The notes: generated by a model from the sequence alone, not told the origin. A DNA stretch of 64,000 bases from Mycobacterium adipatum (GCF_001644575.1 NZ_CP015596.1:5208001-5272000), one strand, 5' to 3'; positions 1-9,653 are shown, numbered from the stretch's first letter. Program-made: numbers and translations.

Positions 1-63
1 GACCAGGGTAGTTGACGGTGGACACTGTGAATCGAGTTCGTCCTTCTCCGATGCACGCCATGA

Positions 64-107
64 CTGTGCGGTCCCGCCGGTCTCTCCCCCGACACGGGAC
101 CGCACAG
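64..107 (-). terminator. Candidate terminator hairpin after esxT
   Basis: A perfect 13-bp inverted repeat (arms 64-76 and 95-107, arm CTGTGCGGTCCCG) encloses an 18-nt loop just downstream of the esxT stop. There is no U-run after it, so it is a hairpin-only terminator candidate. In M. tuberculosis the next gene leftward would be rplM, which must start beyond the window edge. I see no gene in bases 1-129. Confidence 0.6.
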
Positions 108-129
108 GGTCATCGGCGCCCGACCCGGG

Positions 130-426
130 TCAGCGGCCCCAGGCGCTCGCGGCGCGCCGGTCGGTCGCCGAGACATCGTCGGCGCCGTCGCGGACGGCGT
201 TGCCCAATCGGAACAGGATGTCGTTGAGCGCGGCCGCCGACTGGTCCCAGCGCAGCTGTTCGGCACGGTAGGCCTCGGCCGCCTCCGCCGTCCAGGTCTG
301 GTCCAGCGGGGCGATCTGGGCCCGCAGCTCCTGGAGCGCGGCGTTGAAACGGGCCGACGTGGTGTGGATCTCCTGACGCACCGTGTATTCGATCTCGTCG
401 AAGTTGTAGGTCAGCATCATGTCCAT
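130..426 (-). CDS. esxT: EsxT, WXG100-family ESX-4 substrate
   Basis: A 98-residue helical-hairpin protein of the ESAT-6/WXG100 family, predicted to be exported by ESX-4 as a heterodimer with the neighbouring EsxU. The usual Trp-X-Gly turn reads W-T-A (in QTWTAEAAEAY), so the glycine is absent; as I recall the EsxT family, the glycine is also missing in M. tuberculosis EsxT. The ATG at 426 is preceded by AAGGAC. Only 18 nt separate it from esxU, so the two are probably co-translated as in other esx pairs. Family assignment rests on length, position and strong similarity to EsxT (Rv3444c). Confidence 0.93.
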   Translation of the reverse strand: MDMMLTYNFDEIEYTVRQEIHTTSARFNAALQELRAQIAPLDQTWTAEAAEAYRAEQLRWDQSAAALNDILFRLGNAVRDGADDVSATDRRAASAWGR

Positions 427-444
427 GGGACGGGGTCCTTATCT

Positions 445-756
445 CTACAGTTGGTGGGTCACCGCGGCGATGCGGTGGGAGTGAGCGTCGGCGGCCTCGC
501 GCAGCGTGTGCTCGTTGAACCGGATGGTCTCGGCGATGCGGTCCAGGGCGTTGTGCAATGCCAGCGATTCGGCGTTCCAGCGGTCGACGACCTCACGGAA
601 ACGCACCGCCGCCGCGCCGCCCCACACCGAAGCGGGCACGCTGCACATCCGCCCGATGAAGGTCCCGAGCATGGCCCGGACCTCGGCGTTGCGGGCATCG
701 ATCTGGCCGGCGACGGAGCCCATCAGCTCCAGGTCGGTGTTCAGTGCGGTCATCAT
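445..756 (-). CDS. esxU: EsxU, WXG100-family partner of EsxT
   Basis: A WXG100 protein of 103 residues carrying the canonical W-G-G turn ([11 protein letters not shown]), the likely partner of EsxT in an ESX-4 secreted heterodimer. The frame stays open upstream, but two adjacent ATG codons at 756 and 753 sit directly after a strong GGGGAGG Shine-Dalgarno sequence, so 756 is preferred. It lies 76 nt downstream of the Rv3446c-like gene and is read in the same direction as eccC4. The similarity is to Rv3445c ([14 protein letters not shown] region). EsxT/EsxU are known to depend on ESX-4 in other mycobacteria; that role is inferred here. Confidence 0.92.
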   Translation of the reverse strand: MMTALNTDLELMGSVAGQIDARNAEVRAMLGTFIGRMCSVPASVWGGAAAVRFREVVDRWNAESLALHNALDRIAETIRFNEHTLREAADAHSHRIAAVTHQL

Positions 757-832
757 CGTCCTCCCCGTGGAATGGCTGTTGTGAATAGGACGCAGCGGGC
801 CCGGAAACGGTTCCGTTTGTGGCGGATTCGGG

Positions 833-1954
833 TCACAACGCCGCATGCGCCGACCGGATCGCCTCATCGCAGTGCGGCCGGATCACCACACCGGTGGCGG
901 GTTGACGGCAGCCGATGGCGATGCGTACCCGCCCGTCGAGGAATACCGCCCAGACGATCTCGCGGTCCGTGCGCGTCTCGGTGTAGCCGAGCACGCTGCG
1001 TCCACCGCGGTTCTCGTCGGTGCGCAACTCGGTGAACACCCCCGGCGGCTGCACCTCCAGCGCGGCCGCCAGCATCTCGGCGGTGCGGGTCAGGTCCGGC
1101 CCGCCGACCGACTGTGTCAGCAGGATCGCGGCGGCATCCTGTCCCGGCGCGAACACCTCCACCCGTGGCGAACCCAGGCCGTCGGTGATCCGTCGCGCCA
1201 CCCAGCCGGCGGGTACCCGCACCGTGACCCGGCCCTCGGTCAGCAGTGTCGTGGGGTGTGCTGCGGGCGGGGCGCCCCACGGCACCGCGACCAGCACGGC
1301 GAGCACGGCGAGGGCCAACGCGGTGCCCGCCGCCCACGCCCACATCTTCGTGCGCGGCGGTGCCGGCGGCGCTCGCCGCCTGCCGGCGAGCGCGGACGCC
1401 AGCGCGGCATCGTCGACGATCTGCACGTCCCGTCCGCGAAGCCGGCCCGCCAGGGCGGCGGCCACCTCGGCCGCCCCGGGAACCCCCGCCGGCGCGTCGA
1501 TCAGCACCGGCCCGGTACCGAGGACACCGCGCGTGACGGCGCCGGCCACCTCGGCGGTGGCACCCAGCCTGGGTGTCGCCGACACCGGCGAGCCTGCCAA
1601 CCGGCAGAGCACGAACTCGGGCGCGATCTCGATGATGCACCGGGCCGACGATGCCCACACCTCGTGTCGTCGCAGGATCACGAGGTGAGCGCAGTGCGGG
1701 GCCGCCGCGCGGCGCAGGCATTCCAAGCGGGCGTCGCTCCACCAGCCCGGGCACACCAGCAGCAGCCGGTGTGGCGGGTCGCCGGTGGCCGCGGCGATGA
1801 TCTGTGTCCACAGTCCAGACACCGTGACCGGGCGCTCCTCGACGAGCACATGCCGGTCATCGATGGCATCGATGGCCGCACCGACCAACGCGTCGGGGAC
1901 CGGGTGCGGGCCACGCACCGCACCGGGCCCGATGATCAGTACCGTCGCGTTCAC
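833..1954 (-). CDS. Type VII secretion-associated protein, Rv3446c family
   Basis: A 373-residue protein that occupies the Rv3446c position between eccC4 and esxU in ESX-4 loci. The N-terminal 190 or so residues are soluble. A basic stretch ([13 protein letters not shown]) then leads into one membrane segment ([20 protein letters not shown], around residues 205-225), followed by an extracytoplasmic C-terminal domain of the type VII secretion-associated family. It therefore looks like a single-pass membrane component. The GTG start at 1954 overlaps the eccC4 stop in a GTGA arrangement, which implies translational coupling. The biochemical function is unknown; the name reflects conserved linkage with ESX-4. 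Confidence 0.85.
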   Translation of the reverse strand: MNATVLIIGPGAVRGPHPVPDALVGAAIDAIDDRHVLVEERPVTVSGLWTQIIAAATGDPPHRLLLVCPGWWSDARLECLRRAAAPHCAHLVILRRHEVWASSARCIIEIAPEFVLCRLAGSPVSATPRLGATAEVAGAVTRGVLGTGPVLIDAPAGVPGAAEVAAALAGRLRGRDVQIVDDAALASALAGRRRAPPAPPRTKMWAWAAGTALALAVLAVLVAVPWGAPPAAHPTTLLTEGRVTVRVPAGWVARRITDGLGSPRVEVFAPGQDAAAILLTQSVGGPDLTRTAEMLAAALEVQPPGVFTELRTDENRGGRSVLGYTETRTDREIVWAVFLDGRVRIAIGCRQPATGVVIRPHCDEAIRSAHAAL

Positions 1955-4900
1955 GGCTCGGCGGTCCACGCGATCTGCACACGCTCGCCGCCGCGGCCCC
2001 CGGTGGTGAGGACGGCCCGCCCGGGTGGCAACCGAGTGGGCCGGGCGACGCCCAGCAGGGCACCCTCGTCCGGCGCTGCGCTCATCAGCAGCCCCGCACA
2101 CCCGAGTTCGCGCATGGTGGTCGGCACCGAGTTGAACAATGCCCGCGCCGCTCCCCCGGCGCGCCGGGCGATCACCACGTGCAGACCGATATCGCGGGCG
2201 TGCGGCAGGAATTCCAGCAGCGGCGCGAGCGGGTCCGGGCCTGCTCCGCAGACCAGCTCGTAGTCGTCGACCATGACGTAGATCTCCGGTCCGGACCACC
2301 ACGAACGGTCGCGCAACTGCTGCTGGGTGACGGAGGCTCCCGGCAATCTGGCGCGCAGCTGCTCGGCGACACCGGGCAGGTGTGCCTGCACCATCGCCGT
2401 CGACATCAGGTACCCGCCGAGGTGGTCGGCGTCGACCACGCCCAACAAGGTCCGCCGCAGGTCGACCAGATGGATCTGCACGCGGTCCGGTGTAGCGGCC
2501 CGGATCAGTTGGGTGCACAACGTCCGCAGCGCCGACGTCTTCCCACAACCGCTGTCCCCCAACACGATCAGATGTTGACTCTCGGTGAAATCCAGCACCG
2601 CCGGCCGCAGTTCGGACTCGCCGATACCGATGGTGACGTGCGTCGGCCCGGCGCCCGTGGCCGGCACCGTGGTGCGCTCCACCAGGGCAGGTAACAGCCG
2701 GACCGGGATCGCGCCGCGGCCCGAGTGGCGCGTGCGCAGGTCTGCGGCGATGGCATCGATGGCGTCCAGCGGTGGTGGCGCGATCGCCGAGACACGGCCG
2801 TCGCGGGTGACCCCGGCGCCGGGCGGACCGCCGATCAGATGGCGGGCCGCCTTGCGGTCCATCTCGGATTCCGCGGGTTCACCGAGCCGCAGCTCGATCC
2901 GGGTACCGAGCTGGTCCTTGACGGCGGGACGCAGTTCGGCCCAGCGCGACGCGGTGAGCACGATGTGGATTCCCAGGGCGAGGCCGTGCGCGGTCATCGC
3001 GGTGATCGCGTGTTCCACCTCGTCGTCGACCTGTCGGAGCTCACCCCACCCGTCCACCACCAGGAACACCTCGCCGTAACCGTCGGGTGCCCCGTTGCGC
3101 CCGCCGGCTTCCCGGCGGCGCGCGAGCGCTTCCAGCTGCGCCACGGTCCGCCGTATCAGCTCGATGTCCCCGCGCCCCGCGACCACCCCGGTGTGCGGGA
3201 GGTGCTGCAGCGCGGCCAGCATGCCGCCGCCGAAGTCCAGGCAGTAGAACTGGATATCGGTGGGGCTGTGCGTGGCGGCCAGCCCCAGCAGCAAGGTGCA
3301 CAGTGTGCTGGACTTGCCCGACCGTGTCGCACCGACCACGGCGACGTGACCACCGGCGCCGTTCAGGTCGACGGTGAGCGGGTCACGACGCTGGGCGAAG
3401 GCGTTGTCCACCAGCCCGATCGGCGCGGTCAGTCGGGCGTCATCGTGCCGGGACAACAGGTCTGACCAGTCCGGGGCGGCCGGCAGCGGGGGTAGCCACA
3501 GCCGGTGCGCGGGTGTGCCGTGGCCGGCAATCCGGTCCAGCACGGTGTCCAGCACCGTGGCGGTGGCCTCGGCACCCGAAGGTGCTTGTGCGGCAACGCC
3601 GTCCGGTGTCGAGGTGAATCGGTGGGGGCGCAGGTCCACGCTGTTCGCGCGGACGTCCGGCCCGCAGACGTAGCTCGTGCGCAGCCGCACCAGCCGTCCA
3701 TCGGCGGTCTTGAGGTACGCGGCCCCCGGCGCGGCAGGCAGTTCGTAGGCGTCCGACACTCCGAGCACGGATCGGGATTCGCTGGCCGAGAACGTCTTCA
3801 GGCATACCCGGTAGGACAGATGAGTCTCCAGACCCCGCAACCTACCCTCGTCCAGACGCTGGCTGGCCAGCAGCAGGTGCATTCCCAGCGACCTGCCGAG
3901 GCGCCCGATCGTCACGAAGAGTTCCGCGAACTCCGGACGCTGGCTGAGCAGCTCGGAGAACTCGTCGACGACGATGAACAGCACCGGCAGCGCGGCCAGA
4001 TCGGCGCCCGCCGAGCGGGCCCGACGGTACTGCGCGACGCTCCCGAAATTTCCTGCCGTCCGCAGGATCTGCTGCCGGCGGTTCATTTCGCCGGAGAGCG
4101 CCTCGTGCATCCGGTTGACCAGGTAGGCCTCATCGTCGAGGTTGGTGATGACCGCCGACACGTGGGCGAGCCGCTCGAAGCCCAGAAACGTGGCGCCACC
4201 CTTGAAATCGATGAGGGCCAGATTGAGATCGTCGGGCGCATGCGTGGCCACCAGGCCGAGAATCAGCGTCCGCAGGACCTCCGATTTGCCCGATCCGGTG
4301 GCCCCGATGCACAGCCCGTGCGGACCCATACCGTGTTCGGCGGCCTCCTTGAGGTCCAGTTCCACCGGGTCGCCCCGATTGTCCGGACCGTCGCCGACGC
4401 CGATCGGAACCCGCAGCCGCTGCGAGTCCGCGCGCCGCTGCCATCCCCGCACCGGGTCCCACTCGCGGGTGTCCGCGATACCGATCAGATCCGTCCAGCT
4501 GGTACCGCCGGTGTCGGGGCCGCTACCGGCGCGCCACCGGGACAGCCGGCGTGCGCACATCCGTGCCTGCGCAGCCGACAGGCCGTCCACCCGGTCGAGG
4601 TCGGCGAGGTCGACCATGGTGTCTGCGTGACCGGTGAGGTCGAGCACGGCGATGCCGGGGCCCTTCGGCCGGGGCCCAACCCCGTCGGCGATCACCACCG
4701 TGTACGCGGACCCGCCGGCGCCGGGTCGCGGTACATGATGCGGCAGCCATTTCAGCCAGTCCCATTGCGGGCCGGCAGGACCCGTCACACACACCGCACC
4801 GGGGCCGTGCCACATCGCCAGCTGGCACACGATGGCGCGAACCAGTGCGGCCACGGCGGCCGGTTCGCCGGCGAAGCCGATATGCCCGGCGATGTCGACC

Positions 4901-5514
4901 GTGACGGGCAGGCCTGCCACCACCGCGCGGGACGCGACCAACCCGTCCAGCGCCGCGGTGGTCACCGGGTCGGCCTCGGGCACCGGGTCGGCGACCGCGA
5001 CCACCAACTCGGCCGCCGGCGGCACCGGGCCCAGGCCCAGCCGGACATGGCAGAAGTCGGGATCCGACGGTGTGCGCTCCCACATCCGTCCGCCGCCGGC
5101 CAGAGTCCACAGCAGCACCGGATCCGGGTGCCTGCAGTGCTGCCGAACATGTTGCGTGCGTGCGGCTTCCTCGGTTTGGGCGGCGACACCGTCCAGGTAG
5201 CGCAGGTAGTCGCGGCGGCCGGCGTTCAGCTCGGCGGTCCGCCCACGGCTGGTGTGGGCGAGCGTGCCGAGCACCGACGCCGCCATCAGCACCGGGAAGA
5301 CCAGGTACATCGGGTTGCGTGCCGCCGTGACCCCCGGCCCCGATGTCAGGTACAGCACCGCCATACCGCCGACCGCGACGAGCGTCAGCACCGGCAGCAG
5401 GCGCGTCAGCGGCCCGGGCGGCTCGGCCACCGGCACGGGCGGTGGCCGCCGTACATGTATCTGCGCGCCCGGCACGGCCGAGAGCCGCGGACGTCTGTCG
5501 CTCGGTGATTCCAT
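1951..5514 (-). CDS. eccC4: EccC4, FtsK/SpoIIIE-type ATPase of ESX-4
   Basis: The 1187-residue motor ATPase of the ESX-4 type VII secretion system. Two N-terminal membrane segments (about residues 35-60 and 68-88) are followed by three FtsK/SpoIIIE ATPase domains with Walker A motifs GATGSGKS (Lys410), GATRSGKS (Lys734) and GDSGCGKT (Lys992). Domain 1 also has a clear Walker B (VLFIVVDEF). In this family domain 1 supplies the main ATPase activity and the C-terminal domains recognise WXG100 substrates. The gene is a single uninterrupted ORF, as in Rv3447c, not split into EccCa/EccCb as in ESX-1. It diverges from eccD4 across about 108 nt and overlaps the next gene by 4 nt. Confidence 0.96.
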   Translation of the reverse strand: MESPSDRRPRLSAVPGAQIHVRRPPPVPVAEPPGPLTRLLPVLTLVAVGGMAVLYLTSGPGVTAARNPMYLVFPVLMAASVLGTLAHTSRGRTAELNAGRRDYLRYLDGVAAQTEEAARTQHVRQHCRHPDPVLLWTLAGGGRMWERTPSDPDFCHVRLGLGPVPPAAELVVAVADPVPEADPVTTAALDGLVASRAVVAGLPVTVDIAGHIGFAGEPAAVAALVRAIVCQLAMWHGPGAVCVTGPAGPQWDWLKWLPHHVPRPGAGGSAYTVVIADGVGPRPKGPGIAVLDLTGHADTMVDLADLDRVDGLSAAQARMCARRLSRWRAGSGPDTGGTSWTDLIGIADTREWDPVRGWQRRADSQRLRVPIGVGDGPDNRGDPVELDLKEAAEHGMGPHGLCIGATGSGKSEVLRTLILGLVATHAPDDLNLALIDFKGGATFLGFERLAHVSAVITNLDDEAYLVNRMHEALSGEMNRRQQILRTAGNFGSVAQYRRARSAGADLAALPVLFIVVDEFSELLSQRPEFAELFVTIGRLGRSLGMHLLLASQRLDEGRLRGLETHLSYRVCLKTFSASESRSVLGVSDAYELPAAPGAAYLKTADGRLVRLRTSYVCGPDVRANSVDLRPHRFTSTPDGVAAQAPSGAEATATVLDTVLDRIAGHGTPAHRLWLPPLPAAPDWSDLLSRHDDARLTAPIGLVDNAFAQRRDPLTVDLNGAGGHVAVVGATRSGKSSTLCTLLLGLAATHSPTDIQFYCLDFGGGMLAALQHLPHTGVVAGRGDIELIRRTVAQLEALARRREAGGRNGAPDGYGEVFLVVDGWGELRQVDDEVEHAITAMTAHGLALGIHIVLTASRWAELRPAVKDQLGTRIELRLGEPAESEMDRKAARHLIGGPPGAGVTRDGRVSAIAPPPLDAIDAIAADLRTRHSGRGAIPVRLLPALVERTTVPATGAGPTHVTIGIGESELRPAVLDFTESQHLIVLGDSGCGKTSALRTLCTQLIRAATPDRVQIHLVDLRRTLLGVVDADHLGGYLMSTAMVQAHLPGVAEQLRARLPGASVTQQQLRDRSWWSGPEIYVMVDDYELVCGAGPDPLAPLLEFLPHARDIGLHVVIARRAGGAARALFNSVPTTMRELGCAGLLMSAAPDEGALLGVARPTRLPPGRAVLTTGGRGGERVQIAWTAEP

Positions 5515-5622
5515 TGTTGTTTCGACGCAGCGGGCGCCCGCCAGGTTCCCCCGAATTTTGGTGCGGGGCAGATCCCCGCCACCCGGCTACCCTGATCTCA
5601 GGACGCTGTCAGGGGGTCGGCG
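5515..5622. promoter_or_regulatory. Divergent eccC4 / eccD4 promoter region
   Basis: A 108-nt spacer between the divergently read eccC4 and eccD4 must hold both promoters. On the plus strand TACCCT at 5588-5593 is a plausible -10 for eccD4, and AGGGGGT ahead of the ATG is its ribosome binding site. No clear -10 or Shine-Dalgarno is visible for eccC4. Confidence 0.45.
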
Positions 5623-6948
5623 ATGGATGATCCGTTGTGCCGTATATCGATTCAGAATGCCGTGCGACCGGAGGTGGTCGATGTCGCGCTGCCCCGGCAC
5701 GCCGAAGTGGGTCTGCTGCTGCCCGATATCGTCGATCTCGTCATCGGTAACGGGGCACCGGCACCGGCACCGGCGCCGGCGCCGGCGGGCTGGCGGTTGG
5801 ACCGCCTGCTCGGCGGCCCCTGCGATGAGTCGATGACGCTGCACGAGAGCGGGATATCCGACGGTGACGTCATGGTGCTGTCCCCGGTGGGCACCCCGGC
5901 ACCGGGCCCGTTGCACGACGATCCGTTCCGCACCGTCCGTGACGCCGAGGGGCCCGATCCGGCCGGCGACACCTCGGCCGCGCGGTGGGCATGCACCGGC
6001 CTGATCGCGGTGGCCGCTCTCGGCTACTCGGGTGCCCACGGCGGCCTGCCATGGCTGGCGGCGGGCACCGCGGTGCTCAGTGCGGCGATCTGCATCCTGG
6101 TGGCGTGGCGCCGGCCCGAGGTAGGTGTGACAGTGGACGGGTTGTGCGTCGGATTCGTCAGCGTGGCAGGCTTTCTCGCGGTGCCCGGGGATGCTTGGGC
6201 TCCGGGGGTGGCACTCGGGGCGGCCGCGGGCTGCGCGGCCTCGGTCTGGCTGCTGCGCGCGGCGGGCGGTGATGTGTGGCTGCTCACCGCCACGGCGACC
6301 GCCGCCGCGCTGGTCACCGCGGCCACCGCGGTCGCGCTGGTGCTGCCGGTGGATCTGGCCGCGGCCGGCGCGCTCCTCGGCGTGCTGGCCCTGGCCGTGC
6401 TTGGAGCTGCCGGTCGGCTCGCCGTCGCCCTCACCGGCCTGCGGCCCCCGCTACCGGGCGAGGGGTCCGCGGAGGGTGCCGCGCCGATATCCGCGGCGGC
6501 CGCGGTCGACGGTCGGACGCTGTGCACCGGCCTGGTCACCGGGGCCGGCGCCGCCGTCACGGTGGGGGTCGCAGCGTTGGTCTTCGATGGCGCGGACGGC
6601 CCGTCCTGGCCGCGCCGACTCATGCTGGCTGCGGTACTTGCGGCACTTCTGCTGCTGCGCATCCGGTTCTACGCCGATCCTCGGTGTCGCACGGCGCTGG
6701 GCTGGTGTGGCCTCGTTGCGGCCTCGGCGGCACTCGCACTGGCGACCGTGTCGGCCCCGCGGTATGCCGGGCCGGTGGTCGTGCTGACCGTTGCCCTGGC
6801 TGCCTGGTCCGGCGCTCGCCGCGGCGAGCGGGTGCTGTGGGTTCGCGGCGCCGACACCGCGGAGTGTGTGCTGCTGGCTGCCGTGGTGCCACTGGCGGGT
6901 TGGGTGTGCGGTCTCTACGAACTGGTGCGATCGTCGAGTATCGGATGA
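5623..6948 (+). CDS. eccD4: EccD4, membrane channel subunit of ESX-4
   Basis: A 441-residue integral membrane protein. Residues 1-90 form a ubiquitin/YukD-like cytoplasmic domain (motif ISDGDVMVLSP near its end), and the rest is a bundle of about eleven hydrophobic segments expected of the EccD pore-ring subunit. A low-complexity Ala-Pro run (residues 45-54) interrupts the ubiquitin-like domain. A strong AGGGGGT ribosome site supports the ATG at 5623. The last codons overlap mycP4 by an ATGA junction. ESX-4 is the minimal system and encodes no EccE, PE or PPE here, consistent with what is known of ESX-4. Confidence 0.95.
   Translation: MDDPLCRISIQNAVRPEVVDVALPRHAEVGLLLPDIVDLVIGNGAPAPAPAPAPAGWRLDRLLGGPCDESMTLHESGISDGDVMVLSPVGTPAPGPLHDDPFRTVRDAEGPDPAGDTSAARWACTGLIAVAALGYSGAHGGLPWLAAGTAVLSAAICILVAWRRPEVGVTVDGLCVGFVSVAGFLAVPGDAWAPGVALGAAAGCAASVWLLRAAGGDVWLLTATATAAALVTAATAVALVLPVDLAAAGALLGVLALAVLGAAGRLAVALTGLRPPLPGEGSAEGAAPISAAAAVDGRTLCTGLVTGAGAAVTVGVAALVFDGADGPSWPRRLMLAAVLAALLLLRIRFYADPRCRTALGWCGLVAASAALALATVSAPRYAGPVVVLTVALAAWSGARRGERVLWVRGADTAECVLLAAVVPLAGWVCGLYELVRSSSIG
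5755..5784 (+). repeat. Hexanucleotide repeat inside eccD4
   Basis: Five tandem copies of GCRCCG encode APAPAPAPAP within the N-terminal domain of EccD4. Unit changes keep the frame, so copy-number change would only alter linker length. Confidence 0.8.
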
Positions 6949-8321
6949 TCGCCGGCCGGGCGGTGCCGGTGCTCGCGGCCGTGGTGCTGGGCGCGGCGCC
7001 GGTGGCCGCGGCGGCACCGGCGCTGGCGATCGGCCCGCCACCGGTCGACAGCCGGATGCTGCCGCCGGCAGGGCCGGCCGCGCCTGGTCAGGCCACCGAG
7101 CAGATCGCGTCCTGTGTCGCCGCCCCGCCTGCGGACGCCGGCACCCAGGTGGCGCGGCCCGACCTGGGTGCCGCGTGGATCCGGTCGCGCGGCGCGGGTC
7201 AGACCGTGGCGGTCATCGATACCGGCGTGGCCCGGCACCGGCTGCTACCGCGCCTGGTTCCGGGTGGTGATTTTGTCGCCGACGGGGACGGCACCGCCGA
7301 CTGCGACGGCCACGGCACGATCGTCGCCGGGATCATCGGTGCGGCTCCCGACCCGGGCAGCGGGTTCAGCGGTATCGCCCCCGACGCCGCCGTTCTCGCG
7401 ATCCGCCAGTCCAGCATGAAGTTCCGCGTCTCCGCCGCGGCCGGCGGAGACGGCGTCGGCGATGTCGATTCGCTTGCGGCGGCGATCCGGACGGCCGCCG
7501 ACCAGGGCGCCACCGTCATCAACATCTCGTCGGTGGCCTGCCTCGCGGTCACCGATCGCCTCGATGACCGGGCGCTGGGCGCCGCGGTGGCCTACGCGGT
7601 GGACGACCGCAATGTCGTGGTGGTGGCCGCGGCGGGCAACGTCGGTGGACAGGGCACCTGCCCGAAACAGAACACGTTTCCCGGCGCGGCGGCCGAACCC
7701 GACTGGGACGGGGTCGAGGTGGTGGCGAGCCCGAGTTGGTATGACGATTACGTGCTGACCGTGGGGTCGGTGGATGCCGACGGCGCACCGTCGGCGTTCA
7801 GCTTGGCGGGACCGTGGGTGGACGTCGCCGCACCCGGCGAATCGGTGGTGTCGCTGAGCACCATCGGCGAGGGCCTGGTGGATGTCATGCCGGGAGCCGC
7901 TGCAGCACAGCCGATTTCCGGGACGAGCTACGCGGCTCCGGTGGTGTCGGGTGTTGCGGCGCTGATTCGCGCCGCGGCGCCGCAGTTGACGGCTCGGCAG
8001 GTGATGCACCGTATCGAGAGCACCGCGCAGCATCCGCCGTCGGGCTGGAACCCGTCGGTGGGACACGGTGTGGTCGACGTGCTTGCCGCCATCCGCGGCA
8101 TCGCCGGCCCCGCGGAGCCCTCCCCGCCGCACCCGTTGCCACCGGCCGCTGTCGCGGTGCCGGATTCCGGTGCACGGCGGTTCGCGTTGCTCGGCGTGGC
8201 GGCATGCACCGCCCTGGCGGTCGGGTCGGCGCTGGTGCCGGGCCACCGGTCACCCCGGCGCGTCGATGCTGTCCCGCACGAGGGTGGCACGGGCGGCGCT
8301 GAGTTCGGGGCCGCGCGGTAG
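6945..8321 (+). CDS. mycP4: MycP4, mycosin-4 subtilisin-like protease
   Basis: A 458-residue membrane-anchored subtilase of the ESX-4 system. It has an N-terminal signal peptide (MIAGRAVPVLAAVVLGAAP), the S8 catalytic triad Asp92 (VIDTGV), His123 (CDGHGT) and Ser328 (SGTSYAAP), and a C-terminal transmembrane anchor (ALLGVAACTALAVGSALVP) with a short basic tail. Mycosins sit in the periplasm and stabilise the type VII membrane complex as well as cleaving substrates. The ATG at 6945 overlaps the eccD4 stop (ATGA), so it is coupled to eccD4. The open frame upstream is a shadow within eccD4. The 3' end overlaps the convergent eccB4 by 72 nt. Confidence 0.96.
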   Translation: MIAGRAVPVLAAVVLGAAPVAAAAPALAIGPPPVDSRMLPPAGPAAPGQATEQIASCVAAPPADAGTQVARPDLGAAWIRSRGAGQTVAVIDTGVARHRLLPRLVPGGDFVADGDGTADCDGHGTIVAGIIGAAPDPGSGFSGIAPDAAVLAIRQSSMKFRVSAAAGGDGVGDVDSLAAAIRTAADQGATVINISSVACLAVTDRLDDRALGAAVAYAVDDRNVVVVAAAGNVGGQGTCPKQNTFPGAAAEPDWDGVEVVASPSWYDDYVLTVGSVDADGAPSAFSLAGPWVDVAAPGESVVSLSTIGEGLVDVMPGAAAAQPISGTSYAAPVVSGVAALIRAAAPQLTARQVMHRIESTAQHPPSGWNPSVGHGVVDVLAAIRGIAGPAEPSPPHPLPPAAVAVPDSGARRFALLGVAACTALAVGSALVPGHRSPRRVDAVPHEGGTGGAEFGAAR

Positions 8322-9653
8322 CAGTGCGATCAGCGGCCACGGCGCGACTCCCGGTGTCTGCGGTAATCCCAGCGCGCGTGCGGCCTCCGGGCCGGCGATA
8401 CCGAACGCCACCCCGGACCCGGTGATCAGGTGTCGCGGTCCGGTCGACACACCCTGGCCGGCGACGCCTGCCGCCCGGACGTAGAGACTGTGCCCGTCCG
8501 GGACCGCCACGGCATCGATCGCCGGGCCGGCGCCGTCGCCCTGGGCCAGCTCGAGCACCCGCCCCGACACCGGCGTGGCCTCCGGTGCCAGCACGGCGGT
8601 GTGGGGTGCCGCTCCGGTCCGCTGCCATTGCCAGCGCGTGCACAGCACACCGTCGAAATCCGCTCCGGCGACGGCCGCATCGGTCAGGTCGGTCACCGGC
8701 ACCGTGTCCAGCACCGGCACCGAGGCGATCCGGTCCGCGGGCACCTCGGGGATCTCCCTGCCGCCGTGTGTATCGGCGAAGCGGATCAGATCCGCCGCGA
8801 TCTGGCCGACCCGTTGCACGCCGTCGGCGAGCACCAGATAGTGGTCGGCCTCGCCGGCCCGCGGCACCCGCAGCACCTCCCCCACCCGCAAGTCCGTCAA
8901 CCCGGGCGGCCCCGGGTCTCCGGCACCGGGCACCTGGGGTGCGACTATCGGCGTCGACTCTGGGAGCGGATCCAGCAGCGCCGCAGAGACTTTCAGTGGA
9001 ACCATGCCGTCCAGGTGCAGTGCCCGGACGGCCGCGCGGTCCCGCAGATCCACTGCCGCCCGGCGCCCGGCGTGCACCAGGTAGACACCCGGTGTCCGTT
9101 CCTGCCCGGCGGTGACGAGCACCGGCGGAGCGTCGGGCAGCCGCACGGGTGGACCGATGATCATCGTCGTGGTGGCATCCCCACCCGCACCGCTGTCATC
9201 GCACACCGTCCAGGCGTGCTGGTCGGGTGCCAGCGGTGCCGCGATATCGCCCGGTGCGCCGGCAATGCCCATCAGCGGGCCGTGGTCGGCATCGGCGACC
9301 GCGTCGGCGCTGACCAACCGGGGCACCGCCGGCGTTCCGGCGATCAGCCGTGCCGACGCCAGGTTCGGCACCGGGTGCAAGGTGTCACCGACCCGCACGT
9401 ACATCGCGCCGGAGTCGCGCACCATGACCACCGGGTCGGCGCCCAGGCTGCCGTGCGGTCGCAACAGCGCCAGCACCGCGCACACCGCCACCGCGATCGC
9501 GGCCAGCACCACACCGGCGGCCATGGCCGTCGTGTGGTTGCGGATCGGGTCGTCGAGCATGCGGGTGTCCCGGCACGCCAACGCGTATTCCATTCTGCGC
9601 ATCAGGAAGCGGTGGCCGCTGACCTGAAGGCGTGTCACCGAACGCCGAACCAT
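8250..9653 (-). CDS. eccB4: EccB4, membrane core subunit of ESX-4
   Basis: A 467-residue ESX-4 core protein. A short cytoplasmic N-terminus (VTRLQVSGHRFLMRRMEYAL, the conserved EccB opening) precedes one transmembrane helix (about residues 50-72, AGVVLAAIAVAVCAVLALL). A large periplasmic domain with conserved cysteines follows (WTVCDDSG, DGVLCTRW). The frame is open far upstream, but the ATG at 9653 follows GGGGGA and matches the family start. The last 24 codons overlap mycP4 tail-to-tail, so both C-termini are constrained by the same DNA. EccB proteins bridge the EccC/EccD ring to the periplasm. Confidence 0.94.
   Translation of the reverse strand: MVRRSVTRLQVSGHRFLMRRMEYALACRDTRMLDDPIRNHTTAMAAGVVLAAIAVAVCAVLALLRPHGSLGADPVVMVRDSGAMYVRVGDTLHPVPNLASARLIAGTPAVPRLVSADAVADADHGPLMGIAGAPGDIAAPLAPDQHAWTVCDDSGAGGDATTTMIIGPPVRLPDAPPVLVTAGQERTPGVYLVHAGRRAAVDLRDRAAVRALHLDGMVPLKVSAALLDPLPESTPIVAPQVPGAGDPGPPGLTDLRVGEVLRVPRAGEADHYLVLADGVQRVGQIAADLIRFADTHGGREIPEVPADRIASVPVLDTVPVTDLTDAAVAGADFDGVLCTRWQWQRTGAAPHTAVLAPEATPVSGRVLELAQGDGAGPAIDAVAVPDGHSLYVRAAGVAGQGVSTGPRHLITGSGVAFGIAGPEAARALGLPQTPGVAPWPLIALLPRGPELSAARATLVRDSIDAPG

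Noticed and set aside
130..426. EsxT as a broken WXG protein
   Set aside because: The missing glycine (W-T-A) appears to be a feature of the EsxT family as I recall it, and the rest of the helical hairpin is intact.
3505..5508. 667-codon open frame antisense to eccC4
   Set aside because: The opposite strand encodes a clear three-domain EccC4. The antisense product is Arg/His/Gln-rich without domains, as expected of high-GC shadow frames.
5755..5784. Phase-variation switch in eccD4
   Set aside because: The repeat unit is six bases, so changes cannot shift the frame; only linker length would vary.
6276..6944. N-terminal extension of mycP4 in the open frame
   Set aside because: It lies wholly within eccD4. 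The true start is the ATG at 6945, which gives a signal peptide.
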